NCBI GenBank assembly: GCA_941918925.1
Contig: OW799233.1
Span: 177,351,235 to 177,415,234 of the forward strand
DNA: 64,000 nt
Direction of reading: 5' to 3'
Source: Phyto melanocephala
Taxonomy: Eukaryota > Arthropoda > Insecta > Diptera > Rhinophoridae
Position numbers and translations under genes: made by a program. The notes beneath the pieces are model-generated. The model did no database searches. It worked only from the letters and a program-made list of their open reading frames with translations, and had not been told where the DNA came from. Positions 35,412 to 48,879 of the stretch are shown in pieces (positions within the stretch are counted from its first letter, which is position 1; each line of letters starts with the position of its first letter).

Positions 35412-38400
35412 TCAGGGCGAATATTGGGTCTGATTGAGTTTCTCCATTGCATCATTATCAGCCACATGTCTGATAGTTGAGGGCACTTTAGGTAGACTGA
35501 AGAATTTCTGCAAGAATTTTAATTTGATTTAGCAATTATTATACTTCGATTTAATTTTTTAATTCACTTCTAAAAAAACTAAATAAAAAGAACAACTTAC
35601 ACCGTTAACGCCAAATTGACGAGCCTCCTCCATAGTATCGGGTAACTTTTTGTGCAGTGTTTCGGGCAAGAATAGAGCCATAGTGCTGCTTATTAAAAAA
35701 AATACACATAAAATATAATAGGGACTGCGTATGTCTACTGTCGAACTTAAATAGACTAGAAGTGGAGCAAAGCAACCTGCACTGTTTGCCAAAATACTGC
35801 CAAAGGCCATGCCAGTTTGACGCATACATGTGGGATATATCTCCATGCCATGTAGAGTGGCCAAAAAGAAAGTAAAGGTAGAAAGGAACTTGATAAATGA
35901 TGCCAACCCGATCACAATGAATTCATACTTTTTCTCTGTAAATCGCACATCAAAACGTTAGAAAAGCATGCCAGTCAGTACATAGGCGAGAATAATGAAA
36001 AAGGAAAATGAGTTAATAAAAATTAAATGGATTGTAGCAAGGAAACGATTACCGGCAGAAAAATATATTATTAACAGACAGGTAAGAAATCCTGAAAATA
36101 GAGCAAAGCTGCTGGAACAACGACGTCCAAATTTATCACCTGCAGAGTTAAATAAAAATGAATAGCGTTTTTAAATTTTCCAAAAGTATTACAAAGAAAT
36201 GTACGCATGTGTTTTGCTAATTTATATGAATTTACAAAAAATAAAACCTGTTGTTAAACTTACCCAAATATTTTCCCAAAAAGTACGCTGGAATTTCTGC
36301 TACACTTTGGAGCAGAAAATTTAAAAAGGGATTTCCGCTCATGACAGAACTAAGCAAAACCATGGTAAAGTAGGAAATTCCTGTAACACACCTGTTTAAA
36401 AAATGTATATTATATAATACTTGTGAATGTGTTTATATTTTAAAATTCCGTCTTAATAAAGGGTGTTCCAAAATCAACGCTAGATTAAAATTTGTCGCCA
36501 AACAATTCAACAGCTTACAGTTTCGGGTTAGAAAAAAATGGAGCGCTACACGATTGAATTACGTTATTCGAAATTTTATAAAAATATAGTCGGAATATTG
36601 TTTTAACTACGTCAGCTTGCAGAGGAGACGCCAAATATGCTAATCATCTAAAAACAAGCCGCTCAAATGTCAATATCGAATTAATACGTGATAGTGTTGG
36701 GGAAAATCAAGGAACCTTTATTCTTGGTTGCAGATAAGAATAAAAAATTATACGAAGCATTCTGTAGCACTAGATGTCTGTGTCTATATGCTCACGGAAT
36801 TCATTTAACATAACAACTTAGTTTCTCAATGAACATGCTAATCGAAGCGAGTTCATTGAATGTATTATTGAACATCAACAAATAGATGCTGATTTTTCGA
36901 ACAAAATAATTCTAAGGAATGAAGCAAGTTTTTACCTTGATGATTTTGTTAATTAATAGAATTGCCACTTTTGGGGATTTGAGAACAAACATGTGACTGT
37001 CGAGAAACAAACGCATCCACATCGTTTCACAGTTTGGTGTAGATTTTGGACTGGAGGCATAGTTTTATAAAACTTTTGTGAAAATTACTGCTACTGGTGT
37101 TTGATAATATCGGTGCATTATGACACAGTTTCCTCTGCCGAAATTGGATAATATTGATGTGGCCGATATGTGGTTTCAAAAAAATGGTGCCACATGTCCT
37201 ACAGCTCGTTAAATAATTGAATTGTTGCATTAGACAGTTCCGGTACTATCTCATTTCGGTCATTAGAATTGGCCTCATAAATCGTGTGATTTAACATTAT
37301 TATAATTATTTTTCAAGGGTAAAATCACAGGTCTATGTCAAGAAGCCCACGACCACCCATACGTTTGAGGAATACATGCAATACGGTATCAATGAAATGT
37401 GGCCAGATTTATGCGAAATATTCATGGCCCTGGATGCTATTAACCCAATGTGTTATTTCATAAGTAACCCTACTCTATGTACTTTGTGAGTCCTTAATAA
37501 CAATCAGAGACTAAAAACTGAGTTTCCTATTTTATTTAAATCTTGTGTTAATTTTGGAGCACCCTTTATATAAAAGGATGTAAAATGTAGTTACATACTT
37601 CTTCCTACTGTCCCCCTAAACGTATACGTGATGTTCATATGCATACAAGCATTAATGAATATCATGTATACGTCTAAGGGTCATCGCTGTTTGTTACGTT
37701 CAAACATTTACAATTCAATAGTTTTAAAATAATATCCACGTAATTTTCATTAGAATTTCAAATATTTCCAAAATGTCAAATATTGCTAAATAAGACCGCA
37801 AGAAAAAATTTGTATAAAAAAACTCACCTACAAAAACCCAATATAGAAGTATTTCTTGCTAAACGCCAACCACTAAACAATGATGCCATGCCATAGGTGA
37901 CCTCTTGTTTTGTTTGGGAGAACATTTGAGCCAATTCTTTATCTGTCACATCAAATTGCCGCCCATTAACTTTGGCTATTTTCTTAAATTGTACAATCGC
38001 ATCACCGAAACGTTTTTTGCTTATCAACCAACGTGGTGATTCAATGACGTAACTTTTAATCGAAAATTATAAAATTAATATATAAAAAGCTATACCTACA
38101 CCACAGTATATAAGATCATTATATGGAGTTTTTTACAGCACTTAAATGCAGGCCATAGTTAGTTAGAGGTTTAATTTATCTGGTATCCCAACAAGGACAA
38201 CGGATTTAAATTTTCCACAATTTTGTTAATAAGTGTTCTGTCTTAATATGTTTGAATTGGTTACATACAAAAAAGTAATTTTAAGAATATAAAAAAGTAT
38301 TTAAATGATTAATTATTTTGATTAATAAAGTGGTTAAAGTCGCATGCATATGCCAAATAAATAAGCGGTAGAACGTTAAAAAAAATTGTGGCCGAGAATC

Positions 38401-41400
38401 CAGAAACTTAAACTTGGCATTAAAGTTTTTCAAAATTAATTCATAATTTTATAAAAGTATAAAGTCAAGCCAAGTGACCATATAATTAAATATTGAATTG
38501 GGTGTTTATCCGAATTTTTCGAAGAAAATTTCGTATAGTCTGTACGTGGCAACTATAAAAAACCGCCATACGACACGTATTAACAAAGCAGTGGTAAATT
38601 TAGAACCGCCGTTTTTTGTGATCACTCCTTATAAATTTTTTAATATTTCTTATGATTTTATGTTTGAGACCAAATTAAGAAAAATTAAAGACCGATTAAT
38701 ATAAAATTTGAAAAGTTATTTCTTAGATAAAAATATTTTTAGTAAAAATATTTTAGAATAATACTGTGAAATATGCAAAAAAAATATGATTTCGGCAGCG
38801 AACTAAAGCATGTAATACTAAAGAGAAAGTTACCGCTCGGGAAGATTAAATAACGCAAATTCCCGGGAAATAACCCAATTTATAGCGCAAGAGGTACTAG
38901 TGTGTTATTAACAGTGATCGCTATGCAATAATCTCTTTATACTTAAATATGCATCGCTTTCTTTGTATAACTTCGATATGCTAGTAAAATGTTTTTTTGG
39001 TTAATTTATTCTTTCAATGAAAGTGGGCGTGTTGAAGTTGTTTCTACTAATGAATGCAACTTAGATGTTTCAACATAGTCCTTTTTTATTCAAAAATCTT
39101 TGCTCATAGGGAAATTATACGAGTTTGAATGATCATGTTGATTAAAAGAATTACGAAGTGCACAAAATGCATTTTGATTTGAACGCCCATTTTTATAAAA
39201 GTCCTGAATAACTTTAAAGCGTTGCTCATTTGTGTATCTTTCCACGGATCAAATTGAGTAAGTTTGAGATTGAAAAATGTCAAGTGAAATGCAGAAAACA
39301 AATTTAAAGACTAGGTAGTTCACCTTCAACATGGGCCCTTAAAATTTAACCACCCTCTACAAAGAAAGTGATACATATTTTATTATAAAGAGATTATTCC
39401 ATAGCGATTAACAAAATAATAAATATTGTGCTTTAAATGTACACAAAATTGGTGGTGGGTATAAAAGATTCGGCATAGCCGAATGTAGTGCTCTTACTTG
39501 CTTTTAGATACTTTTTTCGTGCCACTATTTTTCCTGTCGACTTCTTTAATAATTTCGATATATATATTTATTAAAATGGCTAAAAAGATTGTAACCCTCT
39601 AACTTATGTGGAACAAAGATATAACAGTTTCAAAAATTGCCCAACATTATCTCTGATAACGTTTTATTTTACGTCTCTAAATATGCCAAGAAAATTTTAA
39701 CTTAAAGCTATTATAAATCTTGAAATTTGCTAAAGGCCTAATTATGAACTTATTCAGAGTGTAACCGAAAATTAAACACAAACGCTTATATACGGTATTT
39801 AATTCACAAAAGAAAGCTCTACTTATAGTAACAATAACAATAACAAGCTATTCCATCAGAATGAAAGTTGCGGACTTTGCTCTATGTTACATAAAGCAAG
39901 AGTCAAATGGTCTTCGTTACACTAAACGGTTAAAAAAAATTTTATATGAAATTTTATTTTATAATTACGACATTCAGTTTTATTTTACTTCAGTACAAAT
40001 ATTACTAATTGTAGCAACTCAAAATTAAAACCAAAATTATCTGGATTTGTTTTTTGTGCCAACAAAGTTTGTATACGTCCAAAAATTTTTCACTAAAATT
40101 ATTTTTAGCATTTTAACATACCAACAGACTATCAACTAAAGAGTCGTGACTTTTTTAGCCTTAACGATATCATATTTATTGTGGTGTAGGCTGCATGATT
40201 TGTTTTTTTTTTATTAAATTGTATTAAACATATATATTACAGTATGTATGTTAAAAAATTTAAATAATTGTTTACCTTGATATTATTAGGTACAATGCTG
40301 TTGGTACCGTCGATATCCACAAAAACATTTCCCATTCACGCACCCACCAGAATATCAAAGGCACTAAAGTTATACCAACAGACCAACCGAAATTATAATA
40401 CATTGCTATGGTACTGCGATCACTCCTGCAATAATTTAAAAGAAAATTATTGAATATTATTTAAATATTTATATTGATACAAACAAGAACTAAACTAAAA
40501 AAACGAAATATAAAAATTCTTAGTTATTAAATTTAATTATTATTTATTAAATTCAAAGAGATCATTCTGCTCTATTCATATTTAATTTCATTCTGTTTAT
40601 AACTAAAGACAGATTTATAAAAAGAGCATTATTTTGTTTTTTGTAGATAATGAAATAATTAAGCAAAATGCTATTAACTTATACATTTATAACATAAAAC
40701 AGAATATAAGTGTCAATAGAATAAAGAATACAGCTTGTTTCACAGCATGAGTGTAGTAAAGTTTTTTAAGATTTGTAGATTCTATTCTCTTGTTTTTCTC
40801 AATTATTTTGGTAAAAATGTAATTAGTAACTTTATCGTAAAATCAAATACTTAGCAAAACATATAGTGCGAATAATACTCACTCTCTTGATATTTCCATG
40901 GCAATAATATAAGATGCTTGAAAGAGACTATTAATGCACAATGAAGTCATGCAAGAAAATATTAGGAACCATGTGTAATAAGATGTCGTTAATGTTGATG
41001 CAAGCCTGCCGGAAGCACTAAATACAACGCTGATATAATAAACAAGACGGCGACCAAAACTGCAAAGAAAGCACAGAAAATTAAATAATAACGTGAGTAA
41101 TATATTAAGTAGGAAAAAGCTAACATGTCACCCATTTGTCCAAGTAAAAATGAACCTACTACTTCTGCTGCACGCCCAATAATGAAAACGTTTGTCACAT
41201 ACAAATACTTCGAGCAGACCCAATTCTCTGTTGTTGCTATAGTACTTTTAAACCAGGTTTGATCATACGACCAGGCATCTTTACAGTCTGGAATATGTAG
41301 AATAAAATCAAAAACAGAAATCAACAAATTAGTTTAAAACCACAAAAATTCGACGTGATCTAGGAATATACTAACCGATAAAATTATTATTTTTTGACGT

Positions 41401-44400
41401 TTTTTTTCAATATGCAATAAATTTGTATCTACCATTTAGAAAAAAAAAGAACGATCGTTTTAGATTTTTAGATTTTTAGTTTTTGAGTTTTATTTATTTA
41501 TTTATTTTTTTTTTGTTTCAACTTTGATTCGTTTTGTTTTTTTTTTTTTTTGCTTTTATGAAAAGACATAATAGAGATACCACTCGTATTGCATACAACT
41601 CGACTAATATCAGAATATCTTCAACACTTACAGGTTAATTCAAAAACGTTTAGGATGTTTTGCCGTTATTTAGTAATTGTCATTTCAAGTGTAGTTTATT
41701 TAGCAAAAATTTTTGGCATTTACAAATATGGATCATTTAACAACAGAAAATCATATTAACACAGTTAAAACTTATTACAAAAGAGGTAATTTAAACATGG
41801 ATCAATTACAAAAAAAGGGTTCAAGGACACCTTCAAACCAAAGTGAACATCAAACATTCATTTTTGTGGATTCAATATAATTTGTGGCAGTTTTATTTAT
41901 TGACTACTAAGTGGAAAATGAGCTTTATCGCTAAAGAGATTTTATTATAATAAATCAGAATTGAAACCTGTTGCTCTAGCCATGTTAGTACTATCACTTT
42001 TTTTAATAATTTTAAACTATTCTTAGAAATTCTTTGGTTATTAAACGATCCACAATCTTAAATGGCAAGCCTTTGGAAAAGAAAATTATACCTCAAATGA
42101 TAAATATTTAACAGGTAACGTCCTTTCAAAGCCTCCGGGTTTATAATTTCTTCATGGATAATAATTCTAAATGTAAAGCAACCGAAGAATAGTTCGTTAT
42201 TTTTTTTTAACTTTTTTATCTATTAGCTTTTCGTGAACCACTTAGTTAGTCTGTACCAGCTTCCCAGATCTCATGAAGGCATGATTTTTATATGTCATGT
42301 TCTACTTCGTAGGTCTCATTTTTGCAATTAAAAAATTATATCTCTTATGAAAGGTTAGACCAACACACTCAGCATAATGAACGTTAAAGTTCAAAAGGGA
42401 CTTTTTTTTGTGAACAGACATATCAACGGACAAACAAAAATTGCCCATGTGGCTTTGAAATTCATACTGGAACATCAAAACGATGTTGCTTTTTAATCGA
42501 CTTTAAGTTTCAGCACAAATTTGTATTGTTCTTTTCACTTTTGAGGGTTTATATAAATACAGAAAACAGAAACTCACCTGTTATATTAGCAGATGTGGAG
42601 CTCCAATTTTCCCAGTTATGAATATCTGTAAAATTTACATCGTACATTTGACAGCTGCTGTATTTTTCTACTCCTCGATTATCTTTGGATCTATATCGAA
42701 TGCCAGAAACTAATTATACATATATTTACCATGTAGTACATACACATAAAATACAGAATTAAAAACTACATAAAACGAATATTTATGTGTGAGGAAGTGC
42801 GTGTAAACAACAGAGAAACATAGTCGAAAATTCTATTGAATAATTTACGTTAAAAACTTTTTATTCATATTCTGTAAATTAAATTAAATTCATTAGCGCA
42901 AAAGCTTTAAAATTTTGTTTGAAGAGGACGCAATATTAAACTGAGTTAATTTTATAAGCATATTAAATTTAAATAGTTCAAATTATGGGGGGTATTTCCG
43001 CACATTTCTTTTATTAAAAAACTATGTTGCTGTTTTAGTATTTCATTACTTTCCACTCTCATCTATACGTGTTGCTACTTTGCAAAAAAAAATTAATGTA
43101 GGACGAAAGTTGTTAGATTTTAAAATTATCTTTTTAATATGTACTTAAGTTTTCGGTTAAAATGTACAGCAGTGGGACGGGAGAAACACTATGCAATCAA
43201 AAATACGCTTAATATTATCTTAAGGTAAATCCTATTCGGAAATTAGAAAATGACTTAGCTGTTCCAATGACATGATTGAAATCCATTGAGATATAAGACA
43301 ACAGTGGAATCTTGTGTCCAAAAACGATTTAAGTAATTTCTAATATTGAAGCGCTTAGTTCAAACATGCAAAACTGATGCTTTTATGCCATTTACGGAAC
43401 TCTAAAGAACAATATATTTAAATGCGTCGCCATAATCTGTGAGAAATCGATCTCAATGCTTGCAGTCCATGAAAAGTGTCACTGCTTTCATTTAAGCTTG
43501 TGGTTGTCCTTGGCAAAAGGATAATTGATTTGACCACTTGAAAAATTAAGGAACGTTCTTAGACAAAACACGTCTTATTGTAAGGAAAAGTTTTCAGATC
43601 TTTAATGCAAAGACCATATTATAACAGCTTAGAGTAACAGATATAAAACATAAAAGTTGTATTGAGATGATTTTTTATATCAAGATATGGGTCCCATATG
43701 GTGTTAACAAAAACTCGACTTTTTTGAAAACCGGTTTTTCGGTTATCTGAACTAGAAAAAATTAGTTAATCGCTTAACCCCTATTAAAGAACTAAATAAA
43801 TTAAATGTAAAAAAGAATACAATTTAATTTAAAAAACAACAAAAATAAGTTAAAAAATGGAATTTGTTACACAAAATTTGTACTTTGTGATAAGAAAAAT
43901 CAAAAGAACTTTATAAAGGCCAAAGACTAAAAGAAATTTATAAAGACCAAATGTGAAATTTATAAAGTTTTTTCAAAGTTATATTTTAAAAACAAAGCAT
44001 AATCCAAATGTTTAAGAGGCATCCTGTTATTCAATTTAGTTTTTATTAAAGATGAGACCGAGAAGACTCTTTGACTAACAGTTGATGCCGGATTAATAGT
44101 AAGAATATCTACTTTTTTTTATCTTGTTGAAATTTTCCAAATATTCGCAATATTGAAATTAGCATGTTTGTATTTACTACTTAAGTCTTGAATATATTTT
44201 AACGTCAAGTTTAGTTGTTCCTTTGAACTTTCGGAATTTGGTGAAATTTCAAAATCTTAAGAGTCTTATTCACTTTCAAATATTTTATTTTCTACAATAA
44301 AAAATAGTGTCTTGTAGAGTTTATTAGTAAACTTTGATAAATATTTTATATATTCGTAAGATTTGGGAAATTCTCTCACGTAGACAACGTAGTAGAGTTT

Positions 44401-46652
44401 GTGCGAAACTACGATTTGATTTTCCAAATTTGTTGAACACAACTTTTAAAATTGCTTCAGATTCCAATAGTATCACTTTTTCACTTAAAAACTTATTAAC
44501 TGAAATATTAAGCGGTTGTAATGCGTTTAATACATTTTGAATTCGGACTGGGAAAATGTTTCTAAATTTAAATCAAGTAGTGAATGTTTGTCATACAATT
44601 TTTATTTTAAAAATGTAGAAACCTACAGGGTTCCAAAAAGATTCTGGCAGTCTTCATGCTCTATTACATACCTTTAAAGTTTTTGCTATTTATTTTGCCT
44701 TTATTTAACATTTTAACCACTCTTCTATATTTGGATATGGTTTGATAATTCGATAACGAAAGAACAGTATGGTTGTCGACTAGACAAAACAATTGGTAAA
44801 AACTATTTACTACGCATATATATATGTATACCACGGTTGTAGCAAAACTGACTTAAAGGAGAAATATATTTCCCATATTTCGAAATCATAGCAGTACAGT
44901 CAGGAGTGGATGCAATTACGTCATTATTGATATTGATTTTAAAATCCAAAAGTTTATCTTTAACATACTGCTTTATATTTTCTGCAATTCCCCTAACAAA
45001 TATAAAAAATCGGTTAACCTGTAGTAAAAAACCGGTTCCTAAAACCGGAAATAATCCCAAAACCCGGTGTTTTAGTTATTCGGATAACTGAAATTGAAAA
45101 CACTAGTCCCATATTAAAACATCTTTCAATGCAGCCGCATATGTAAAAATCCTGACACTTGTTATGTCAAAATATTCCTCCGATAAAATTGCAGTGATGT
45201 GGGTCTTTCAACAGAAAATTGAAATAGATGTAAGAGTATGACCTAAACAATTTTCGGTTTTCGAAACACATTAAATATCTAAAGGTACACGTAAAGAAGG
45301 CAGTATCGTCGATGAAATCAACAAGTTGATTGGGAAAGTTGGAAGTAAAATAAAAAAATTAATTTTTGTAGAAAGAAGTCAAAACCTAACAAATTCTGCA
45401 TTAAATCATTGTGTGATCGTAATACCAGGTAAAAGACATGCTACGAAGTAATGCAAATTTTATTTTGTATTTATTATTTAGAAAACACAAAAGAAACATA
45501 GTTTTGCTTATTTCTTAAGGACAATTGGTTAGTTTTTTTTTAACTTAGATGGTGTGCTATTATTTTGGGCTATTAATTATTTAAGTTTTTCAATAAATTA
45601 ATTGACGTTTGCAAGTACATGAACTTGAAATAAGTATTTTTTTGTTATTATAACAAACAACTTCCATAACATTTTTTAACGTTTTGGGTGAAATCAAAGC
45701 AACATTTTCCAAGATGTAAATAGATTTGCTAAAACTTTAAAATCGATGGTCACAAGTAGAAAGGCCCTAACTCGTTAATATTACGAAATTTACCTTTTAG
45801 TGATTCCAATACATTGAATACAAAAATTCATACAATAGTATCAAAAATAACAGTTTAACAAACAATTTTACAAAAAAAAAAAAATACATTCTGATAATTC
45901 AGTTTCTATTACAATTTTGCCTTCTCCTGTAAAATTACAATTATTTAAGTTATGGCCTTTCTACCCATGACCAAAGAAATACACATACGCACTGCAATCA
46001 TTTAGTAACATACATTTACCATGTTTTTGTAAACGAATTTTTTATTAAAGAATAAAAGGAAAATATCAACAAACTTCATTTCTATCTACCTGTTTACAGA
46101 GCAAGATATCTCATAAACAACAAAATTCCCTAACTTGTTATTTTCACAATATTGAATTTTTCAGTGATTCCAATACATTTTACATAAGAAGAGCTCGCTA
46201 CAAAAATTCAGTGCAATGAGAGTACAATTTCTATAACGTTTGTACCTTTTCCTGTAAAGTAACAGTTATTTGAGTTAGTGCCTTTCTACTTGTGACGAAC
46301 AATATGTTGTCGTTACAATAAATAATTTTGTCGTTTAAAGTGTCAGCTTATTTTCTCAAATTACTTACGTGGGCAATGTTAAGTTCCGCCATTCGTTTAA
46401 GGTGAAATTTGTTTGTTCCCTTCCCGCTACAGTACACCAATGATCCGGCACACTTAAAGCCAGAATAATATTCATGTAAATCATTGCTCCGGTAATTGAA
46501 AGGCACATCACAAAAACTGTATTGAACATTAACTGATAACGGCCATGATTACCAGCTCTCTCCATAATCTGCTGAAATGGATCATTTGAGCTATACTCCA
46601 TCGTTTCCAATTTAAGAGAACCGTTTTTGCTGCTCAAATCAGTGTCTTTCAT
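35412..46652 (-). CDS. SLC22-family transporter (organic cation transporter-like), complete, 10 exons
   Basis: Membrane solute carrier of the major facilitator superfamily, expected at the plasma membrane; substrate unknown. Exons on the minus strand: 46652-46369, 42690-42578, 41287-41125, 41059-40883, 40425-40276, 38052-37828, 36391-36264, 36139-36053, 35935-35601, 35507-35412. All introns are GT-AG and phases join to 1758 nt, 585 residues, normal for SLC22. Landmarks: NHGRYQ before TM1, a large Cys-rich extracellular loop with NFT, NWS and NIT glycosylation sites, GQMGDIFGRR (about 181-190), ESPRWL (about 300), GDKFGRR (about 414-420), MEIYPTCMRQTG and LPETLHKKLPDT near the end. Start: ATG at 46652, ten bases after an acceptor (CTTTAG), so a non-coding first exon lies upstream. 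Relatives in flies include several paralogues such as the carcinine transporter; I cannot assign orthology. Confidence 0.92.
36459..37566 (+). mobile_element. Near-full-length decayed mariner in intron 6
   Basis: Inverted ends AAGGGTGTTCCAAAATCAAC at 36459 and the inverse of AAGGGTGCTCCAAAATTAAC at 37566, each flanked by TA (36457-36458 and 37567-37568). The transposase frame starts MERYTIELRY at about 36539 and later shows fragments of the core: QTHPHRFTVW-like (about 37010-37035), DMWFQKNGATCPTAR (about 37165-37210) and a degraded C-terminus. The second catalytic aspartate is Asn (QKNGAT). Numerous stops make it inactive. At 1108 bp it is close to full mariner length. Confidence 0.88.
39104..39356 (-). 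mobile_element. Mariner 5' end relic in intron 5
   Basis: The right end is the inverse of AGGGTGGTTAAATTTTAAGG, the same terminal repeat as the relic at 29349-29861. About 100 bp inside, the minus strand codes VERYTNEQRFKVIQDFYKNG followed by SNQNAFCALRNSF, a clear mariner DNA-binding N-terminus in one frame. The remainder of the element and the other end are missing. Confidence 0.8.
39445..39500 (+). mobile_element. DINE-1-like 3' terminus
   Basis: GGTGGGTATAAAAGATTCGG followed by the CGGCATAGCCGAAT palindrome and GTAGTGCTCTTACTTG matches the last 55 bp of the copy at 59780-60682. Only the end is present, within intron 5 of SLC22 gene 1. Confidence 0.75.
41635..41950. mobile_element. Rearranged mariner relic in intron 2
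   Basis: On the plus strand, MDHLTTENHINTVKTYYKRG (from 41729) is a mariner N-terminus. Immediately downstream, on the minus strand (about 41948-41845), the core block LFSDKAHF is followed by VNK-NCHKLY, the usual DEAHF...VNKQNC region with D-E changed to D-K. The two pieces are in opposite orientations, so an inversion or two insertions have scrambled the element. Confidence 0.6.
43720..45100 (-). mobile_element. Decayed hAT transposon in intron 1
   Basis: On the minus strand, from 45060, a frame reads LLDFKININNDVIASTPDC and MISKYGKYISPL then QFCYNRGIHIY, matching the hAT core (second catalytic region and the C-Y-x-H/R-G block). Near 44080-43970 the dimerisation domain appears as TINPASTVSQRVFSVSSLI and NRMPLKHLDYALFLKYNFEK. 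Stops and frameshifts occur between. The flanks at 43715-43760 and 45020-45095 are worn and contain CGGTTAT / ATAACCG-type inverted words, perhaps the old ends. Confidence 0.75.
45101..46368. other. Remainder of intron 1 of SLC22 gene 1
   Basis: AT-rich intronic sequence between the hAT relic and the first coding exon. Two similar segments (about 45880-45970 and 46240-46300) contain TTTCTATTACAATTTTGCC-like and GCCTTTCTACTTGTGAC-like words, suggesting a diverged local duplication. No other exon is recognised. Confidence 0.45.
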
Positions 46653-47772
46653 AGTTGCCGTCCTAAAGTTTAAGGATGTGAGGAATTTGATTATTATTAT
46701 TTTGCTTTCGTACGTAATATCATCATACACACATATCTTTAATTTAAACAAATTTTGTCTTGTTGCTGAAATACATAAAACTTTGCTTATATATTTTGCC
46801 AGCAATTCTTTTAATTGCATTAATTATAACAAATATTAGCCTCATGACGTGTTAAAAAATCTGTTAAGAAAAAAAGATATAACCGAATAAGTTCACTTAA
46901 GCTTTTGGTGGTTTAATAATATCATTGTAGTATTGCAATTTTATTTTACCTTCAAACAAATTTTCAATTATTTTGCATGATTTTTTTTGAAAGTTATAGA
47001 GTTAGAACTTATTGCTTTTATTCGTGCACTCACGCTAACTACGCTACTTTTCAAGTTCGTTGAATCAAGACACCAGTAGTAAATGATTTCTGCTACAAAA
47101 ACCTCTTAATATTTATTGGCGTGTGCAATTTGTTTTATTTGCTTAAAATTGTTGTTAATATAAAAGGCCTAGAATTGAGGTTCTTTCCGCAAATATATTC
47201 AATTACTTGTAATGAAAAAATGGCTTTTACGTGGCCAAAATCAAAAGTTCTTAAACAAAATTTTAAATAAAAAATAATTTGCTGTATAAAAAAAAAGCAA
47301 AAATTCGATTTTAAATAACTTGGTTCCGGCACTAGGTTGAAGCTTGCTAAAAGCGTTTGTATATTTAACTTCCAACCCGTATTAAATTCTTACCAAATCT
47401 GACACAAATTGTCAAAATTTATCAAGTTTTCTTGTTGACTAACTAGGAAGTTTAAATGGACTTAAGACAGATAGTACGAGATAACATGGCATATTTTATG
47501 TTGCTTTAAATAATTTTAAAATACTTAAAGAATTTATTTATTTAAATGTTTTTATGAACTGTGTTGAAAGTCACTGTATAAAATTACAGATAAAGTTCTG
47601 CTTATCTTTTTAGTACCTTTTTTTTGCCAATAACATTTTATTGTTATTATCTAACTTGAAGGTCAATGAATTTGAGAAAGAAAGGCAAATAATTGACTTA
47701 TCACGTTTAGAAATTGAAGAACTATACCATACAAAATAAAATTTTTTATAATTCTCAAATATGAAGAAAAAA
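46653..47772. other. Upstream region of SLC22 gene 1
   Basis: The ten bases 46653-46662 are transcribed leader after an acceptor. Beyond that lies AT-rich sequence in which the non-coding first exon and promoter of the transporter may be hidden, but I cannot locate them. Confidence 0.4.
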
Positions 47773-48766
47773 CAGGTAAAAGTGGTATATTCGGCCGTGC
47801 CGAATCTGATAATACCCTTCACCGTCATGTACATGGGAATAGTGACCACATAGTAGCTCGGTCTAGATTTTAGATTCCAAGCAATATGCTGTTTTCTTTA
47901 TTATTTCCGACGCCATCTTTGATTTTGTATTTTTACATAGTTAACTGCATTCTACAAGTCAAGCCCTTTCATTTGATACCATTATTGTTAAAAAATTAGC
48001 TCAGCCATTTTGTTTCAGACGCCGTCTTGTATTTTTCACTTTGTTATAGTTTATTAAATTGTATTGGTCGAGCGCTTTTCTTTGATACTAATATTGTGGG
48101 GGTTAAAGTGAACAAAATCGTAACTGCTATATTTGACTCATATATTCGCCATTTTATCTAGGACGCCATCTGGAATTTTTTTTTTTTCATATTTTATTAT
48201 ATTTCAATACTCAATTCTTTTTGTTTGATCCCCATATTGGCTTTCTTGGTTGTACAGAAACTGAAAAATATCTATTTTTGTTTGTAAATTTTAGGAAAAA
48301 TGCTTTGGTGCTAATATCTCAGTTGGCGTCAAGCCGATTTGTTAGTTTCTCTTAAAAATAGTTTCTGAGATAACGGCTTATAATCTGGTATCTTAAGCGT
48401 GTTCAAAAATTATTTAAGAGTTTAAAAGATTTTTATATATTAAAGAAAAACAGAGGCAGTCGTGTTTATTTATCTCAGACAGTTATGGGGCGATTATGTT
48501 GATTTCCAATACCAATCTGCTCCTAAATATTTGCGGCATTTTTATAGCATTGACGGGTCTTTGCAGTGTCGGGGGGCTTAAAAAAGTTGATTTCAACATA
48601 CACACGGACTGATGGACTGACGGACGGACATACGTATAACACTAAATCGACTCCCCTAATCATAAGCTTTCAGAAAATATATACTTTATGGGGTCAGAAA
48701 TGAATATTGTAGAAATTTCGCACGGAATGACAAACCTATTTACACTGTCATGTGAAGGATATAATA
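47773..48766 (-). mobile_element. DINE-1-like (Helentron-type) element, near complete
   Basis: Read on the minus strand it begins near 48766 with TATATCCTTCACATGACAG, GTTTGTCATTCCGTGCGAAA and CCCCATAAAGTATATATT. It passes the GTCCGTCCGTCAGTCC tract and TTGAAATCAACTTTTTTAAG. It ends with GTGAAGGGTATTATCAG, the ATTCGGCACGGCCGAAT palindrome and ACTTTTACCTG at 47773. The subterminal CCTTCAC and GTGAAGG are inverted to each other. No protein is encoded. Confidence 0.85.
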
Positions 48767-48879
48767 ATTTCTCATTAATGAAAGGTAGGACAAAAGCATT
48801 GTCCATAAACATGAACTTTCAAATATAACAATGTCAATTAAAATAAGCAAAAAAAAAATGTTTTTTTTACAAAAAAGAA

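Noticed and set aside
42240..42530. Further mariner sequence in intron 2
   Set aside because: Scattered words suggested transposase, but no block of recognisable residues in order could be found.
46365..46820. Longer 151-codon frame upstream of the SLC22 start
   Set aside because: The first 57 codons are intronic: an acceptor (CTTTAG) lies ten bases before the ATG at 46652, and the upstream residues have no transporter similarity.
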